Shown one piece after another: positions 14,536-22,985 of a stretch of DNA of 54,631 nucleotides. The stretch covers positions 1-54,631 of the forward strand of contig JAFGBS010000011.1 of the NCBI GenBank assembly GCA_016933055.1, given 5' to 3'. This DNA comes from Promethearchaeota archaeon (lineage in GTDB: Archaea; Asgardarchaeota; Lokiarchaeia; Sigyniarchaeales; Promethearchaeaceae). The number at the start of each line of letters is the position of its first letter. Positions within the stretch are counted from its first letter, which is position 1. The notes beneath the pieces are model-generated. The model did no database searches. It worked only from the letters and a program-made list of their open reading frames with translations, and had not been told where the DNA came from. The translations under genes and the position numbers were made by a program.

Positions 14536-14721
14536 TTTGCTCACCACACCATATAATATATAGTTAAGATCGATAATAAAGTCTGTTAAGTTAATATTCT
14601 TAATATGTCAGATCGCTCATAACTATGAAATCAATAATTAAGTGAAAATACTGCAAGATACATGTTTTTTCATAAAGAGGAATAAAATATTTTTAGATAA
14701 TACGCAGCATTTTTGATATAC

Positions 14722-17058
14722 TTATTCTTCGTTAATTGCTTCTGCGAGTACTTGCCGGATTATTAACCGAAATGCCGGAAGAATCGAGAAAAGGACTGTA
14801 ACGATAGCAAATCCTCCCGAAAGAAGGTAGTTTATCCAATGATGATAAAGATCTACTGTAAAGAATATGGAAGAGAGGATGGAATTCCAGTAGAGTTCCA
14901 GAAAAATTCCTGCTGATAACCCAATAATTAACGCTGCTATACATAGGATAAATATTTCGAAGAGGAGCTGTCCTAATACTTGCGCAGGAGTAAATCCAAA
15001 CACTCGTAATAACGCATATTCTCTTTCACGTTCCAAGGCACTTATAAAAGATGTAGCAAAAATGGATAAAAATGATGCAATAAATCCCAGAAATACCATT
15101 ACGTGAACAACGATTGTTTGCGAATCAATAAGATTACCTATTCTTTCTTCAAATTTGTCTTTGGCTAGGGCGTAGGCTACATCTTGATGTTCATTTAATG
15201 CACTGATAACAGTTGGGGATTCTGAGGTGTCTACGTTTACAAGCATGCCATTATAAGGCGAAAATCCAAGAGTGGTTTCTAACGCGCTTAATTGCATATA
15301 GATAGTTACTGTCAGTTCTAAGTCTCGACAGAAACCCACGATTGTTGTATTGATCTCTAGACCGGAAAACCAAAAAGAAAAGGGGTCTCCAATCTGTAAT
15401 TCCAAACGTTGTGCAACATATATGGACATGATGATCTCTTGAGCGGTAGAATTTGTGAAAAAATCTCCTTCTTGAAGATCTATTCTTACCATACTGCTAT
15501 TTTCTTCTATTCCTCGTAAATATGCCAGACTATCTATATAATCTTCACTTTGGATGACTTCTTCTAAATACTGCTCATGTTCGGTTATACCAGAAAGATT
15601 TGATAGAATAGAATAAGTTGAGGGATTAAAACCGGGTTTAAACACGACTTTTATATCCCATTTTACTTGTTCATCAAAATAAGTGTCTTTTGTGGAATAT
15701 ACGCTTGATTCTGCAGCGATCAGTGAGAATGTCAGCATTATAGATCCTGCAAAAGCAAGAAATGTCAGAATACTCCTACTCTTATTACGAGAAATATTCC
15801 GAATAGGATATTTAATAGCATTCCTCCACCTTGAAATAACATCGTATCGTTTACCCGAAAACTCTTTGACTTTACCCCGTATTGCTTCATAGGGGGTCAT
15901 TCTCACATTAGTTCGTGCTGCTAACCACGTGAAAAACAAGGTCATGATTAAACTCGATCCTAAAATAAGTGTGATTATAAAGGGTGAGAATGCGGGGGTA
16001 ATAGACAGCAATCCCCATCTTCCCAATAACAAGTTCGTGATTAGATGTAGGAGTCCATATCCACCTAAAGTTCCGAAAATCATTGCCATAAAGCAAATTA
16101 GGGTCGTACGGAGGAGAAAGGCTCTCATAATCGAGGGGGGATTATATCCAAAAGCATATAATGTTCCAGTTTGCTTCCTTTGTTCAAGAGCATAACGTTT
16201 AGTAATGATATAAATGACCACGCCGACTACTATCACTATGATCAACGCTGCAGCGTTTAAATATTTTGTAGTGAGAGCTAGAGCGTCTTGTAAGACCGAA
16301 CTTACACTAATTTCCCTCATTTGCCATTCGAATGCAAGATTGATCCCTTGGGATTTAAATACGTCTCGAATGCCCGGTGAACAAGAGGAAATATCCTCCG
16401 TTGTGATGTTCTCCCAGAAATAGATAGTAATACTGTTCCGTATCGGCGAGGGAATTCCAAGGAAGGCATGGAGTAGCTCAGAATCTAAATATATCACCCC
16501 TTCTTGGTTCATTTCGTATGCTAGAAATTCAACACTCCTAACAAATCCTGCAATTGTTACATTAAAATTACCTAATCCGACTCTCACCGTAACATTCGAC
16601 CCAATCGTCAGTGAAAATGCCTCTGCAAAGGATTCGATTACAAAAACCTCATTCTCTTCTAATATTGTATTACCTTCAACTATAGCTATTTGATTAGTGG
16701 ATTGATTTAAGGAACTGGGTACTCCCACAAGCGTTGTTACTTGCCAATCATCGTTAATCTCTGTTTTTCCTCTTGCTAAGAGGCGTGATTCAATAAATTC
16801 AGGATAGCTCCCTAATGTATCATAAATAGAATCATTTATTAACGGAATCAAGCTATCATTTCCACCTGTAAATCGTAGATCCAAGTGGGATAATTTGTAG
16901 GCGTCATTATGGGTATCAATTGACGAAGATATATTAGGTGAAGTTGAGAACATAGCGAGAGGAAACGTAATTACGGCAAAGATCGCCAAGAAAGTAATAA
17001 AACTGCGCCACCGGTGATACCATATGTCTCGAATAACTGCTTTGAATATCTTATGCAT
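14722..17058 (-). CDS. ABC transporter permease, double FtsX (MacB-like)
   Basis: From the ATG at 17058 the product has 778 residues. An N-terminal helix (FITFLAIFAVITFPLAMF) anchors a large extracytoplasmic domain, followed by three helices of a first FtsX unit (about 265-400), a second anchored extracytoplasmic domain (about 430-640) and a second three-helix FtsX unit up to the C-terminus (RVFGFTPAQVLGQLLFEI). This is the duplicated arrangement of MacB/LolCE-type exporters, which use mechanotransmission to move lipids, peptides or proteins. Its start overlaps the ATPase stop by 8 bases. An upstream in-frame start at 17091 would lie deeper inside the ATPase gene. Substrate unknown. Confidence 0.88.
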   Translation of the reverse strand: MHKIFKAVIRDIWYHRWRSFITFLAIFAVITFPLAMFSTSPNISSSIDTHNDAYKLSHLDLRFTGGNDSLIPLINDSIYDTLGSYPEFIESRLLARGKTEINDDWQVTTLVGVPSSLNQSTNQIAIVEGNTILEENEVFVIESFAEAFSLTIGSNVTVRVGLGNFNVTIAGFVRSVEFLAYEMNQEGVIYLDSELLHAFLGIPSPIRNSITIYFWENITTEDISSCSPGIRDVFKSQGINLAFEWQMREISVSSVLQDALALTTKYLNAAALIIVIVVGVVIYIITKRYALEQRKQTGTLYAFGYNPPSIMRAFLLRTTLICFMAMIFGTLGGYGLLHLITNLLLGRWGLLSITPAFSPFIITLILGSSLIMTLFFTWLAARTNVRMTPYEAIRGKVKEFSGKRYDVISRWRNAIKYPIRNISRNKSRSILTFLAFAGSIMLTFSLIAAESSVYSTKDTYFDEQVKWDIKVVFKPGFNPSTYSILSNLSGITEHEQYLEEVIQSEDYIDSLAYLRGIEENSSMVRIDLQEGDFFTNSTAQEIIMSIYVAQRLELQIGDPFSFWFSGLEINTTIVGFCRDLELTVTIYMQLSALETTLGFSPYNGMLVNVDTSESPTVISALNEHQDVAYALAKDKFEERIGNLIDSQTIVVHVMVFLGFIASFLSIFATSFISALEREREYALLRVFGFTPAQVLGQLLFEIFILCIAALIIGLSAGIFLELYWNSILSSIFFTVDLYHHWINYLLSGGFAIVTVLFSILPAFRLIIRQVLAEAINEE

Positions 17059-17857
17059 ATCGATTCTCCTGATTATATGGTTGAACACCATCGCTAATTA
17101 TGTCTCCAGAGCGTAATTGAATTACTCTATCTGCGTATTTCAATAACTCTTGATCATGTGTAACAAGGATAACCGTAATACCTTCTTGCTTTGCGATCTG
17201 TTGTATCAATCTCACGATACTATCACCCGTTTTTTGGTCTAATTGCCCCGTAGGTTCATCAACCAATAAAATTGAGGGCTTTTTCGCCAATGCTCTGGCA
17301 ATTGCCACCCTTTGCCGTTCTCCACCTGATAATTGAGAAGGAAAATTATTTGCGCGACTCGATAGCTCGACCATATCCAAATAGTCTCGGGCTTTTTGTC
17401 TCATGGTTTTTCTATCCACGTCAATTAATTCCATAGTCAATTCCACATTTTCTAGGGCGGTCAGCGTAGGTAACAAAGAATAGAACTGAAACACAAATGA
17501 TAGATATCGTTTTCTGAATCTAGTTAATTTCTTTCCTGAATATTGAGTAATATCTTGACCATCGATATATATTACTCCCGTAGTGCAAGAATCTATCCCC
17601 CCAATCAAATTCAGGAGGGTAGTTTTTCCAGATCCGGATGGACCGACTATAAACACGATTTGTCCCTTGCAGATGTCAAAATTGGCATTATTCAAAGCCG
17701 GCACCTCGATATCTCCTAATGTATAGACTTTTGACAAATTTCGTACCGAAATTAGCGAGTCTGGAGGAATTTCACTCGTATCGCTAGCTTTCAATGTCAC
17801 GTTATGTTCCTTTAGTGCCTTTAGGAACGGATGATTATCGAGATTTTCTGTGGACAT
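17051..17857 (-). CDS. ABC transporter ATP-binding protein (MacB/LolD type)
   Basis: The 268-residue product has Walker A GPSGSGKTT (about residues 72-80), Q-loop VFQFYSLLPTL, signature LSGGERQRVAIARALA, Walker B ILLVDEPTG and the switch VILVTHDQEL. This is the standard LolD/MacB nucleotide-binding domain. An N-terminal extension of about 25 residues precedes the usual start. It is the first gene of the exporter operon and overlaps the permease gene. The divergent MarR gene and the palindrome at 17914-17932 suggest drug- or stress-responsive control. Confidence 0.93.
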   Translation of the reverse strand: MSTENLDNHPFLKALKEHNVTLKASDTSEIPPDSLISVRNLSKVYTLGDIEVPALNNANFDICKGQIVFIVGPSGSGKTTLLNLIGGIDSCTTGVIYIDGQDITQYSGKKLTRFRKRYLSFVFQFYSLLPTLTALENVELTMELIDVDRKTMRQKARDYLDMVELSSRANNFPSQLSGGERQRVAIARALAKKPSILLVDEPTGQLDQKTGDSIVRLIQQIAKQEGITVILVTHDQELLKYADRVIQLRSGDIISDGVQPYNQENRYA

Positions 17858-17910
17858 TACTACCTTCTCAATCTATTGATCTTGAATTTGCCTAGTGATT
17901 GCAATTATTA

Positions 17911-17960
17911 AATTATTTCGGTTTCCGAAATATTAAGATTACGAAATATCTTTAAATTAT
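17911..17960. promoter_or_regulatory. MarR operator and divergent promoter
   Basis: TATTTCGG-ttt-CCGAAATA at 17914-17932 is a perfect 8-base-arm palindrome, typical of a MarR dimer site. A half-site-like ttacgaaatat follows at about 17939. The TATA-like tttaaattat at 17951-17960 lies about 26 bases before the marR ATG, implying a leaderless transcript. The operator lies between the two divergent genes, so one regulator could control both the exporter and itself. Confidence 0.7.
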
Positions 17961-17981
17961 CCTTCCCAAAAAATCTTACTG

Positions 17982-18446
17982 ATGGTGGATAATCGTACTC
18001 TACTTGCAAAAGAATTTTTTCAGTTTCTTGAGACAATGCGGGATTTATTGGTAGCTAGTCAGCCTGGTTTAGCCCAATTAATCAATTCCAAAGAATTTCC
18101 ACTTGATAAAGATCCCTTCGGGAGATATTTTCAAGTAATTCTTCATATTGGGAATAATGAGAGGTGTAGCATGACTGAATTTGCTGATTATTTCGATCTA
18201 AAACCCGCAACAGCAACAGGTATGATTGATCGATTAGTTCAATTAGAATTAGTACAACGCGAAAGTAATCCTAATGATCGGCGAAAAGTGGAAATTAAAC
18301 TGTCTGAAAGTGGGATAGCTATTTATGAACAAGCACATAGTTTCCTTGAGAATGAAGTAAAAAAAATTATCGACCAACTCACCGAGGAAGAAATTCAATT
18401 TCTGATCAAGATATCTAAAAAAATAAATGCAAAACTTGCAGATTAG
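17982..18446 (+). CDS. MarR-family transcriptional regulator
   Basis: The 154-residue product has helices flanking a winged helix-turn-helix: MTEFADYFDLKPATATGMID is the recognition region, and VQRESNPNDRRKVEIKLSE is the wing with the conserved DxR. N- and C-terminal helices would form the dimer. MarR proteins usually repress adjacent exporter genes and release DNA on binding small ligands. It is divergent from the FtsX-type ABC exporter, with the palindrome in between. Confidence 0.9.
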   Translation: MVDNRTLLAKEFFQFLETMRDLLVASQPGLAQLINSKEFPLDKDPFGRYFQVILHIGNNERCSMTEFADYFDLKPATATGMIDRLVQLELVQRESNPNDRRKVEIKLSESGIAIYEQAHSFLENEVKKIIDQLTEEEIQFLIKISKKINAKLAD

Positions 18447-18577
18447 GAAAATTTCTCTTCTATTCCATTGGATTTCCAATCAAGGGACAATTCTGAACAC
18501 AATAAGCGGCTCCGAAGTAAAGGTCACTATTAATCGACACATTCTCCACTTTTCGTCAATTTCTTGATCAGAATTGA

Positions 18578-18697
18578 GGATTGTTTCTACCACCTATTCC
18601 TCCAATTTGGTCAGATATTATTATTCCCGCAGAGATATTTATTGTGATCGTTCTCGTTGCCTTATTTATCTTGATGCGACGACGAAGGAAGTACTAA
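18578..18697 (+). pseudogene. Relic of a membrane-anchored surface protein tail
   Basis: The frame ends PPIPPIWSDIIIPAEIF, a hydrophobic stretch (IVIVLVALFILM) and RRRRKY-stop, the Pro-rich/transmembrane/basic pattern of archaeal anchored surface proteins. There is no start codon and a stop at 18575 precedes it. The rest of 18447-18577 shows no gene. Confidence 0.5.
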
Positions 18698-18742
18698 AAA
18701 AAAGGAAAATTTTGAGGTAAAAATAAATTGTAATAAAAGAGA

Positions 18743-18793
18743 CTACTTTCTTTTTCGCCCTACAACCAAAATTAATCCTCCAATAACCACTAC
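18743..18793 (-). pseudogene. Relic of the C-terminal anchor of the 31982-type protein
   Basis: The reverse strand encodes VVVIGGLILVVGRKRK-stop, nearly the same as the last residues of the surface protein at 31982-32839 (VVVIGGLLLFVGRKRK). Nothing of the ectodomain remains. The nucleotide match also extends a few bases past the stop. Confidence 0.65.
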
Positions 18794-18944
18794 TTAGGGA
18801 TCGAATGGATTTTTTAATCACACTGATATACTTTGAGGGCATCCTTCGGTACTATAGACAGGTATAATGGAAAATGTAGTATCGCAGTGTGATTCTACGG
18901 GATTATATTTTCGAGAAATTCCGTTATAATCAATAATATGATTT

Positions 18945-18969
18945 ATATAATATGAAATTAGTATTATAT
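18945..18969. promoter_or_regulatory. Inverted-repeat operator/TATA before vapB
   Basis: ATATAATA (18945-18952) and TATTATAT (18962-18969) are perfect 8-base arms with a 9-base spacer, ending two bases before the antitoxin ATG. The left arm sits about 25 bases upstream of the start and is itself TATA-like, so repressor binding would hide the promoter. Confidence 0.6.
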
Positions 18970-18971
18970 CC

Positions 18972-19211
18972 ATGCCAAATATTTCCGTTATTGTAGATGA
19001 TGAAATACTGGTCTGGTTAGATCAACTTATTCAACAAGGCGTAATCAAAAATCGGAGTGAGGCTATTCGAGGAGGATTATATACATTTGTGCAAGATAAA
19101 TTAGGGATAAAAGATGCAAAACAACTCAGAGCTCGACTTGACAAGAAAAAAAAAAAGTCATTTCAAAATGGTGTAGAAGTAATTCGAGAGATACGTGAGG
19201 AAAGAGAATGA
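18972..19211 (+). CDS. VapB-type RHH antitoxin
   Basis: The 79-residue product reads ISVIVDDEILVWLDQLIQQ and KNRSEAIRGGLYTFVQDKL, a standard ribbon-helix-helix domain. A charged tail with KKKKKS, ending REIREERE, would bind toxin. Its stop overlaps the VapC start (ATGA, 4 bases), so translation is coupled. Confidence 0.85.
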   Translation: MPNISVIVDDEILVWLDQLIQQGVIKNRSEAIRGGLYTFVQDKLGIKDAKQLRARLDKKKKKSFQNGVEVIREIREERE

Positions 19212-19657
19212 GAGTGTATTTTGATACAAATGTATATTATTATCGATATTGTCCTTCAGAAAGTTCGGAATTGGTAGATGTAATAATAGACCAGCTAGGT
19301 CCGGGTGATTTAATACTGTCGTGTGAAATTATGATTGCAGAAATGTTTCGAGCATTCAAAAAACAAGCAAATTTAGGTGTTATCGGGAAGGAGGAAATGG
19401 AACTCGCGGTAAATTTTTTTCTTTCTGACGTAAAAAAGTTGGAGCAGAAAAAAAAAATTGAATTGATCCCTATAGATATGAAAACTATTATGATATCACG
19501 TCAATATATTGTAGATCAAAGTTTGTATGCAGTAGATGCTATTCATGCAGCAACTGCAGTCATTCATCAATGTGATGAATTCCTCACATTTGATCGTGAT
19601 TTTAAAAAACTAAACATAGGAATACCAATTATTCATCCTGAAAATAAAAGAGAATAA
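19208..19657 (+). CDS. VapC PIN-domain toxin
   Basis: The 149-residue product begins RVYFDTNVYYYRYC (first Asp). It has SCEIMIAEMFRAFKK with the conserved Glu, LYAVDAIHAATAVIH with the third Asp, and FLTFDRDFKKL with the fourth. It is complete and coupled to vapB. A truncated, closely similar C-terminal half is found in the chimeric relic at 4923-5173, 14 kb away, showing that this family has been copied within the window. Confidence 0.87.
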   Translation: MRVYFDTNVYYYRYCPSESSELVDVIIDQLGPGDLILSCEIMIAEMFRAFKKQANLGVIGKEEMELAVNFFLSDVKKLEQKKKIELIPIDMKTIMISRQYIVDQSLYAVDAIHAATAVIHQCDEFLTFDRDFKKLNIGIPIIHPENKRE

Positions 19658-19681
19658 CTCTTAGCAAAAAAACAACGAATG

Positions 19682-19801
19682 CTAAATATATAAAAACACA
19701 TCACTGGCTGAAACTTTTTGTGATATATATTGAAATTCTTGTTCAACTTGCAGAATCCTTGCATTTTTCTCAAGATATTCTTCATCAATCTTTTTTCCCA
19801 T
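19682..19801 (-). CDS. Possible 39-residue protein downstream of archaeosortase
   Basis: The frame starts MGKKIDEEYLEKNARILQ and continues VEQEFQYISQKVSASDV. It is charged and helix-prone, 26 bases after the archaeosortase stop on the same strand. I do not recognise it; it may be a small real protein or an antitoxin relic. Confidence 0.3.
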   Translation of the reverse strand: MGKKIDEEYLEKNARILQVEQEFQYISQKVSASDVFLYI

Positions 19802-19827
19802 ACCCAATACTCAATATGTGCGGTTTT

Positions 19828-20754
19828 TCAAGATGTATTCTTGGTAGGTGGTATTTTTCGTTTTTGACCAATTCCTACCAGGCACTTCCCTATATAAAAG
19901 ATTGACAGAAAAATCTCAGGTAACAGCGCGACACAAATAAGGAAAATCAAAATATGTATTGAGACCATAATTGCAAGCATTTCGTTAGAATCATGTACCA
20001 CACTCCAGAGGTGCCCCCGAGAATGGAGTATAAATTGAATCGCTGCACGAGTTATATTAAAAAAATAAATCAATCCGACTGCAACAGTGATAGCATTTAC
20101 TTTTCTCCATAAAAAATCAGCTCTCTTAATCAAGTCTTCGCGATTGGAATGAGATCGGGGTCGAGGGACAACCAGTAATAATGCGGAAAATATTGCCATT
20201 GCAGGCAATCCGACACATCCATTAGTAACATATACTGCATCACCGTTTGTATTTTCGACTAACCATATAGCTGATGAATAATAGGTAAATGAATCTACAT
20301 CAGAAAAGAGATTTATGAGAAATACATCATGTCTTGCGAATAATTCTTGCCACCAAACCACTTCATGGGTGTTTTGATAATGAAAAAGTAACAAGATCAA
20401 AATTGTTGCCCATATTGGAAAAAATATAAGAGAAACAAGTGAGAAGCTGTATTGTTTCCTCATAAACGTAATAGTAACTGGTAGCGGAGAGGGTCTAGGT
20501 TCTCTATTAATTGGGCTCGCAATAAACCATAAATCAAGTGAAAGTTGTAACTTGGTTTTCCATTTTTGAGGAACAATAAAGCGATTTATCCAAAAAAAGG
20601 TTAAAATGAATATCCAGGGAATGAATAATACGCCCATCAGCGCCCGATTAGGGGATTCAAGCCTGAAAATTGCTAGCACAATCAGCAGGGTTAATACTAC
20701 ATTAAAGAATGAAAATACTACAATCAACCCGAAAGTTTTCAATTTCGAATCCAT
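19828..20754 (-). CDS. Archaeosortase/exosortase-family transpeptidase
   Basis: From the ATG at 20754 the product has 308 residues (an ATG at 20820 adds 22 unlikely residues). It has about eight membrane helices. The three expected active-site positions are visible: Cys180 in TNGCVGLPAM, Arg236 in NITRAAIQF and His254 in VVHDSNEM. Archaeosortases cut tripartite C-terminal signals of surface proteins and are thought to attach the new end to a lipid. The divergent neighbour encodes a surface protein with a PGYN-membrane helix-basic C-terminus, a plausible substrate. The spacing fits the family, but the subfamily is not one I can name. Confidence 0.78.
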   Translation of the reverse strand: MDSKLKTFGLIVVFSFFNVVLTLLIVLAIFRLESPNRALMGVLFIPWIFILTFFWINRFIVPQKWKTKLQLSLDLWFIASPINREPRPSPLPVTITFMRKQYSFSLVSLIFFPIWATILILLLFHYQNTHEVVWWQELFARHDVFLINLFSDVDSFTYYSSAIWLVENTNGDAVYVTNGCVGLPAMAIFSALLLVVPRPRSHSNREDLIKRADFLWRKVNAITVAVGLIYFFNITRAAIQFILHSRGHLWSVVHDSNEMLAIMVSIHILIFLICVALLPEIFLSIFYIGKCLVGIGQKRKIPPTKNTS

Positions 20755-20993
20755 AATGGTACAATCCCAATATTGGCAATTATGCTTATAAATATGAATA
20801 ACAAAGCAGTCATGTTTCATAATCTACGTTTTTTTCACTTAAGCGTATTTTTAAGGTGGATTTTTGGATTATTTCCGAATAGTAGTATATTGTTCTGATA
20901 TTAGCGATTATTTACTATGATTTCAAAAATCTTAGGTTAAAATAATGCAATTGAGAGACGATATTCTTAAATAAAACATAAAAAGAATGTTAA

Positions 20994-22865
20994 ATGAGGA
21001 AAATGAATAACAATTCACGGTTCAAAGTTAAATTAGGTGTAATGGTTGGTGTTTTACTTATTTTGGTTACAATTCAGCATACTATTTCTTTTTTCCCCGA
21101 AAAACAACAAGCAATTCCGCTAAATACTCCTAAAAATTTTGCAGTACCTCTTAGTGCAGATCCTAATGCATTCATTTCCATCTGGGACACCACCCAGCCT
21201 GGTGTGAGTGGTTCTAATCAGGTGCAATTACCACTGGAATCGAGTGGCAATTATAATTTTTTAGTGGATTGGGGGGATGGGAGTGATGATACTATAACTG
21301 TGTGGAATCAAGCAGAAGTAATCCATACTTACTCTTTCTCTGGAGAGTATGTGATTAATATTACAGGAACAATTGTTGGATGGCGTTTTAATAATGCAGG
21401 TGATAGAACGAAGATTATGGAAATTCAACAGTGGGGGTGTCTACGTTTAGGAAATTTGGAAGCGTATTTTGACGGCTGTGAAAATTTAGTGTTATCAGCG
21501 AATGATAGTTTGGATTTGACAGGAACGACAAACCTAAATAAAGCCTTTCGAAATTGTTTGAGTCTCGGTAGTAATGGAAACATGAACAGTTGGGATACAT
21601 CACAAGTTACTGAGATGAAATATACGTTTCAGAATGCACAAAATTTCAATCAACCGATTGGTAATTGGGACGTCTCGAGTGTGATGAGTATGGCCTACAT
21701 GTTCGATGGGGCTTCTTTGTTCAACCAGTCAATAGGTGATTGGGATGTATCCAATGTAACAAACATGCAATCGATGTTTGAGGATGCATATTCATTTAAT
21801 CAACCCATTGGAACTTGGGACGTTTCAAGCTTGTGGTATATGGCTAGGATGTTCCTTGAAGCTTATTCATTCAACCAACCGATTGGAGATTGGGATGTCT
21901 CCAAGGTAGAGGTCATGCAATTCCTTTTTTATGATGCTTCTTCGTTTAATCAACTCATTGAAAATTGGAACGTTTCTAGAGTGACTACCATGTTTGGGAT
22001 GTTCTATAATGCATCATCATTCAATCAGCCGATAGGAGATTGGGATGTTTCCAAGGTGACAAATATGGGAATGATGTTTTGCCGAGCTTCTTCATTTAAC
22101 CAACCGATAGGAAATTGGAATGTTTCCCGTGTGACGACAATGAGTAGTATGTTTTCTCAAGCAGTTTCATTTAACCAACCGATTGGAAACTGGAATGTCT
22201 CTCGTGTGACAACAATGAGTAACATGTTCTATAATGCATCTTTTTTCAATCAACCGATTGGTACTTGGAATGTGTCAAATGTAGGATTTATGTTCAACAT
22301 GTTCAGCAATGTAACGCTCTCAAAAGAAAATTATGACAATTTGTTGGGTGGGTGGTCCCAATTAAACGTGCAAAATGGAGTGACATTTGACGGAGGTGGC
22401 TCAAAATATACCAATGCAGCTTTAGAAGCAAGAGAAAACCTTATTGGTACTTTTGGATGGATAATAACGGATGCTGGGTACGATCCATTACCAGATCCAT
22501 TCACACTCACATCTGAAGAAACCAATCCCGTAACAGATGGATCATTCACACTAAGTTGGATAAGTTCGTATGGAGCAACTAATTACACGGTGTATCAATA
22601 TACAAACCTTATCACTAATATAAATGAAAGTTTGACAATTTTAGCAAAAGAAACTACAGATGTAAATTTACATTTGGAGGATTATGCAGATGGCATTTAT
22701 TATTTCGTTGTAGTTGCATCGAATCCATTTGGAAGCACCCTATCAAATTGTATACAGGTAGTCATTATTAGGACCAAAATCGTTCCGGGTTATAATATAC
22801 CACTACTCTTAGGAGTTTTAGGACTAGTAGTTATTCTTATTCGGAAGAAATACAAAAATCTATAG
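20994..22865 (+). CDS. BspA-like DUF285-repeat surface protein with C-terminal sorting signal
   Basis: The 623-residue product has a signal peptide (VKLGVMVGVLLILVTIQ), then a PKD-like beta domain (about 75-165; NYNFLVDWGDGSDDT). About ten DUF285/BspA repeats of roughly 32 residues follow (FNQPIGNWDVS with TNMxxMF, about 185-440), then an Fn3-like domain (about 510-590). The C-terminus is PGYN, a hydrophobic helix (IPLLLGVLGLVVILI) and RKKYKNL. BspA-type repeats form LRR-like adhesive solenoids on the cell surface. It is probably processed by the adjacent archaeosortase. Broken relatives lie at 9715-10086 (N-terminal part) and 25939-26169 (C-terminal part). Confidence 0.85.
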   Translation: MRKMNNNSRFKVKLGVMVGVLLILVTIQHTISFFPEKQQAIPLNTPKNFAVPLSADPNAFISIWDTTQPGVSGSNQVQLPLESSGNYNFLVDWGDGSDDTITVWNQAEVIHTYSFSGEYVINITGTIVGWRFNNAGDRTKIMEIQQWGCLRLGNLEAYFDGCENLVLSANDSLDLTGTTNLNKAFRNCLSLGSNGNMNSWDTSQVTEMKYTFQNAQNFNQPIGNWDVSSVMSMAYMFDGASLFNQSIGDWDVSNVTNMQSMFEDAYSFNQPIGTWDVSSLWYMARMFLEAYSFNQPIGDWDVSKVEVMQFLFYDASSFNQLIENWNVSRVTTMFGMFYNASSFNQPIGDWDVSKVTNMGMMFCRASSFNQPIGNWNVSRVTTMSSMFSQAVSFNQPIGNWNVSRVTTMSNMFYNASFFNQPIGTWNVSNVGFMFNMFSNVTLSKENYDNLLGGWSQLNVQNGVTFDGGGSKYTNAALEARENLIGTFGWIITDAGYDPLPDPFTLTSEETNPVTDGSFTLSWISSYGATNYTVYQYTNLITNINESLTILAKETTDVNLHLEDYADGIYYFVVVASNPFGSTLSNCIQVVIIRTKIVPGYNIPLLLGVLGLVVILIRKKYKNL

Positions 22866-22872
22866 AATTGGG

Positions 22873-22905
22873 TTAGGTTTCCAGCCTAATCGAATGATCT
22901 TTTTT
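22873..22905 (+). terminator. Hairpin plus T-run after the DUF285 gene
   Basis: TTAGG-tttccag-CCTAA (22873-22889) is followed within ten bases by a T-run (22898-22905). This suits a transcription terminator eight bases past the stop codon. Very similar sequence recurs twice at 25791-25846. Confidence 0.55.
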
Positions 22906-22985
22906 CTAATGTTTGGAAATAATCCTTTATAGAATAAACCAAGGTTAGTAAATAAAAAAAGAAGAAAAAATGGGAATTACATAGA

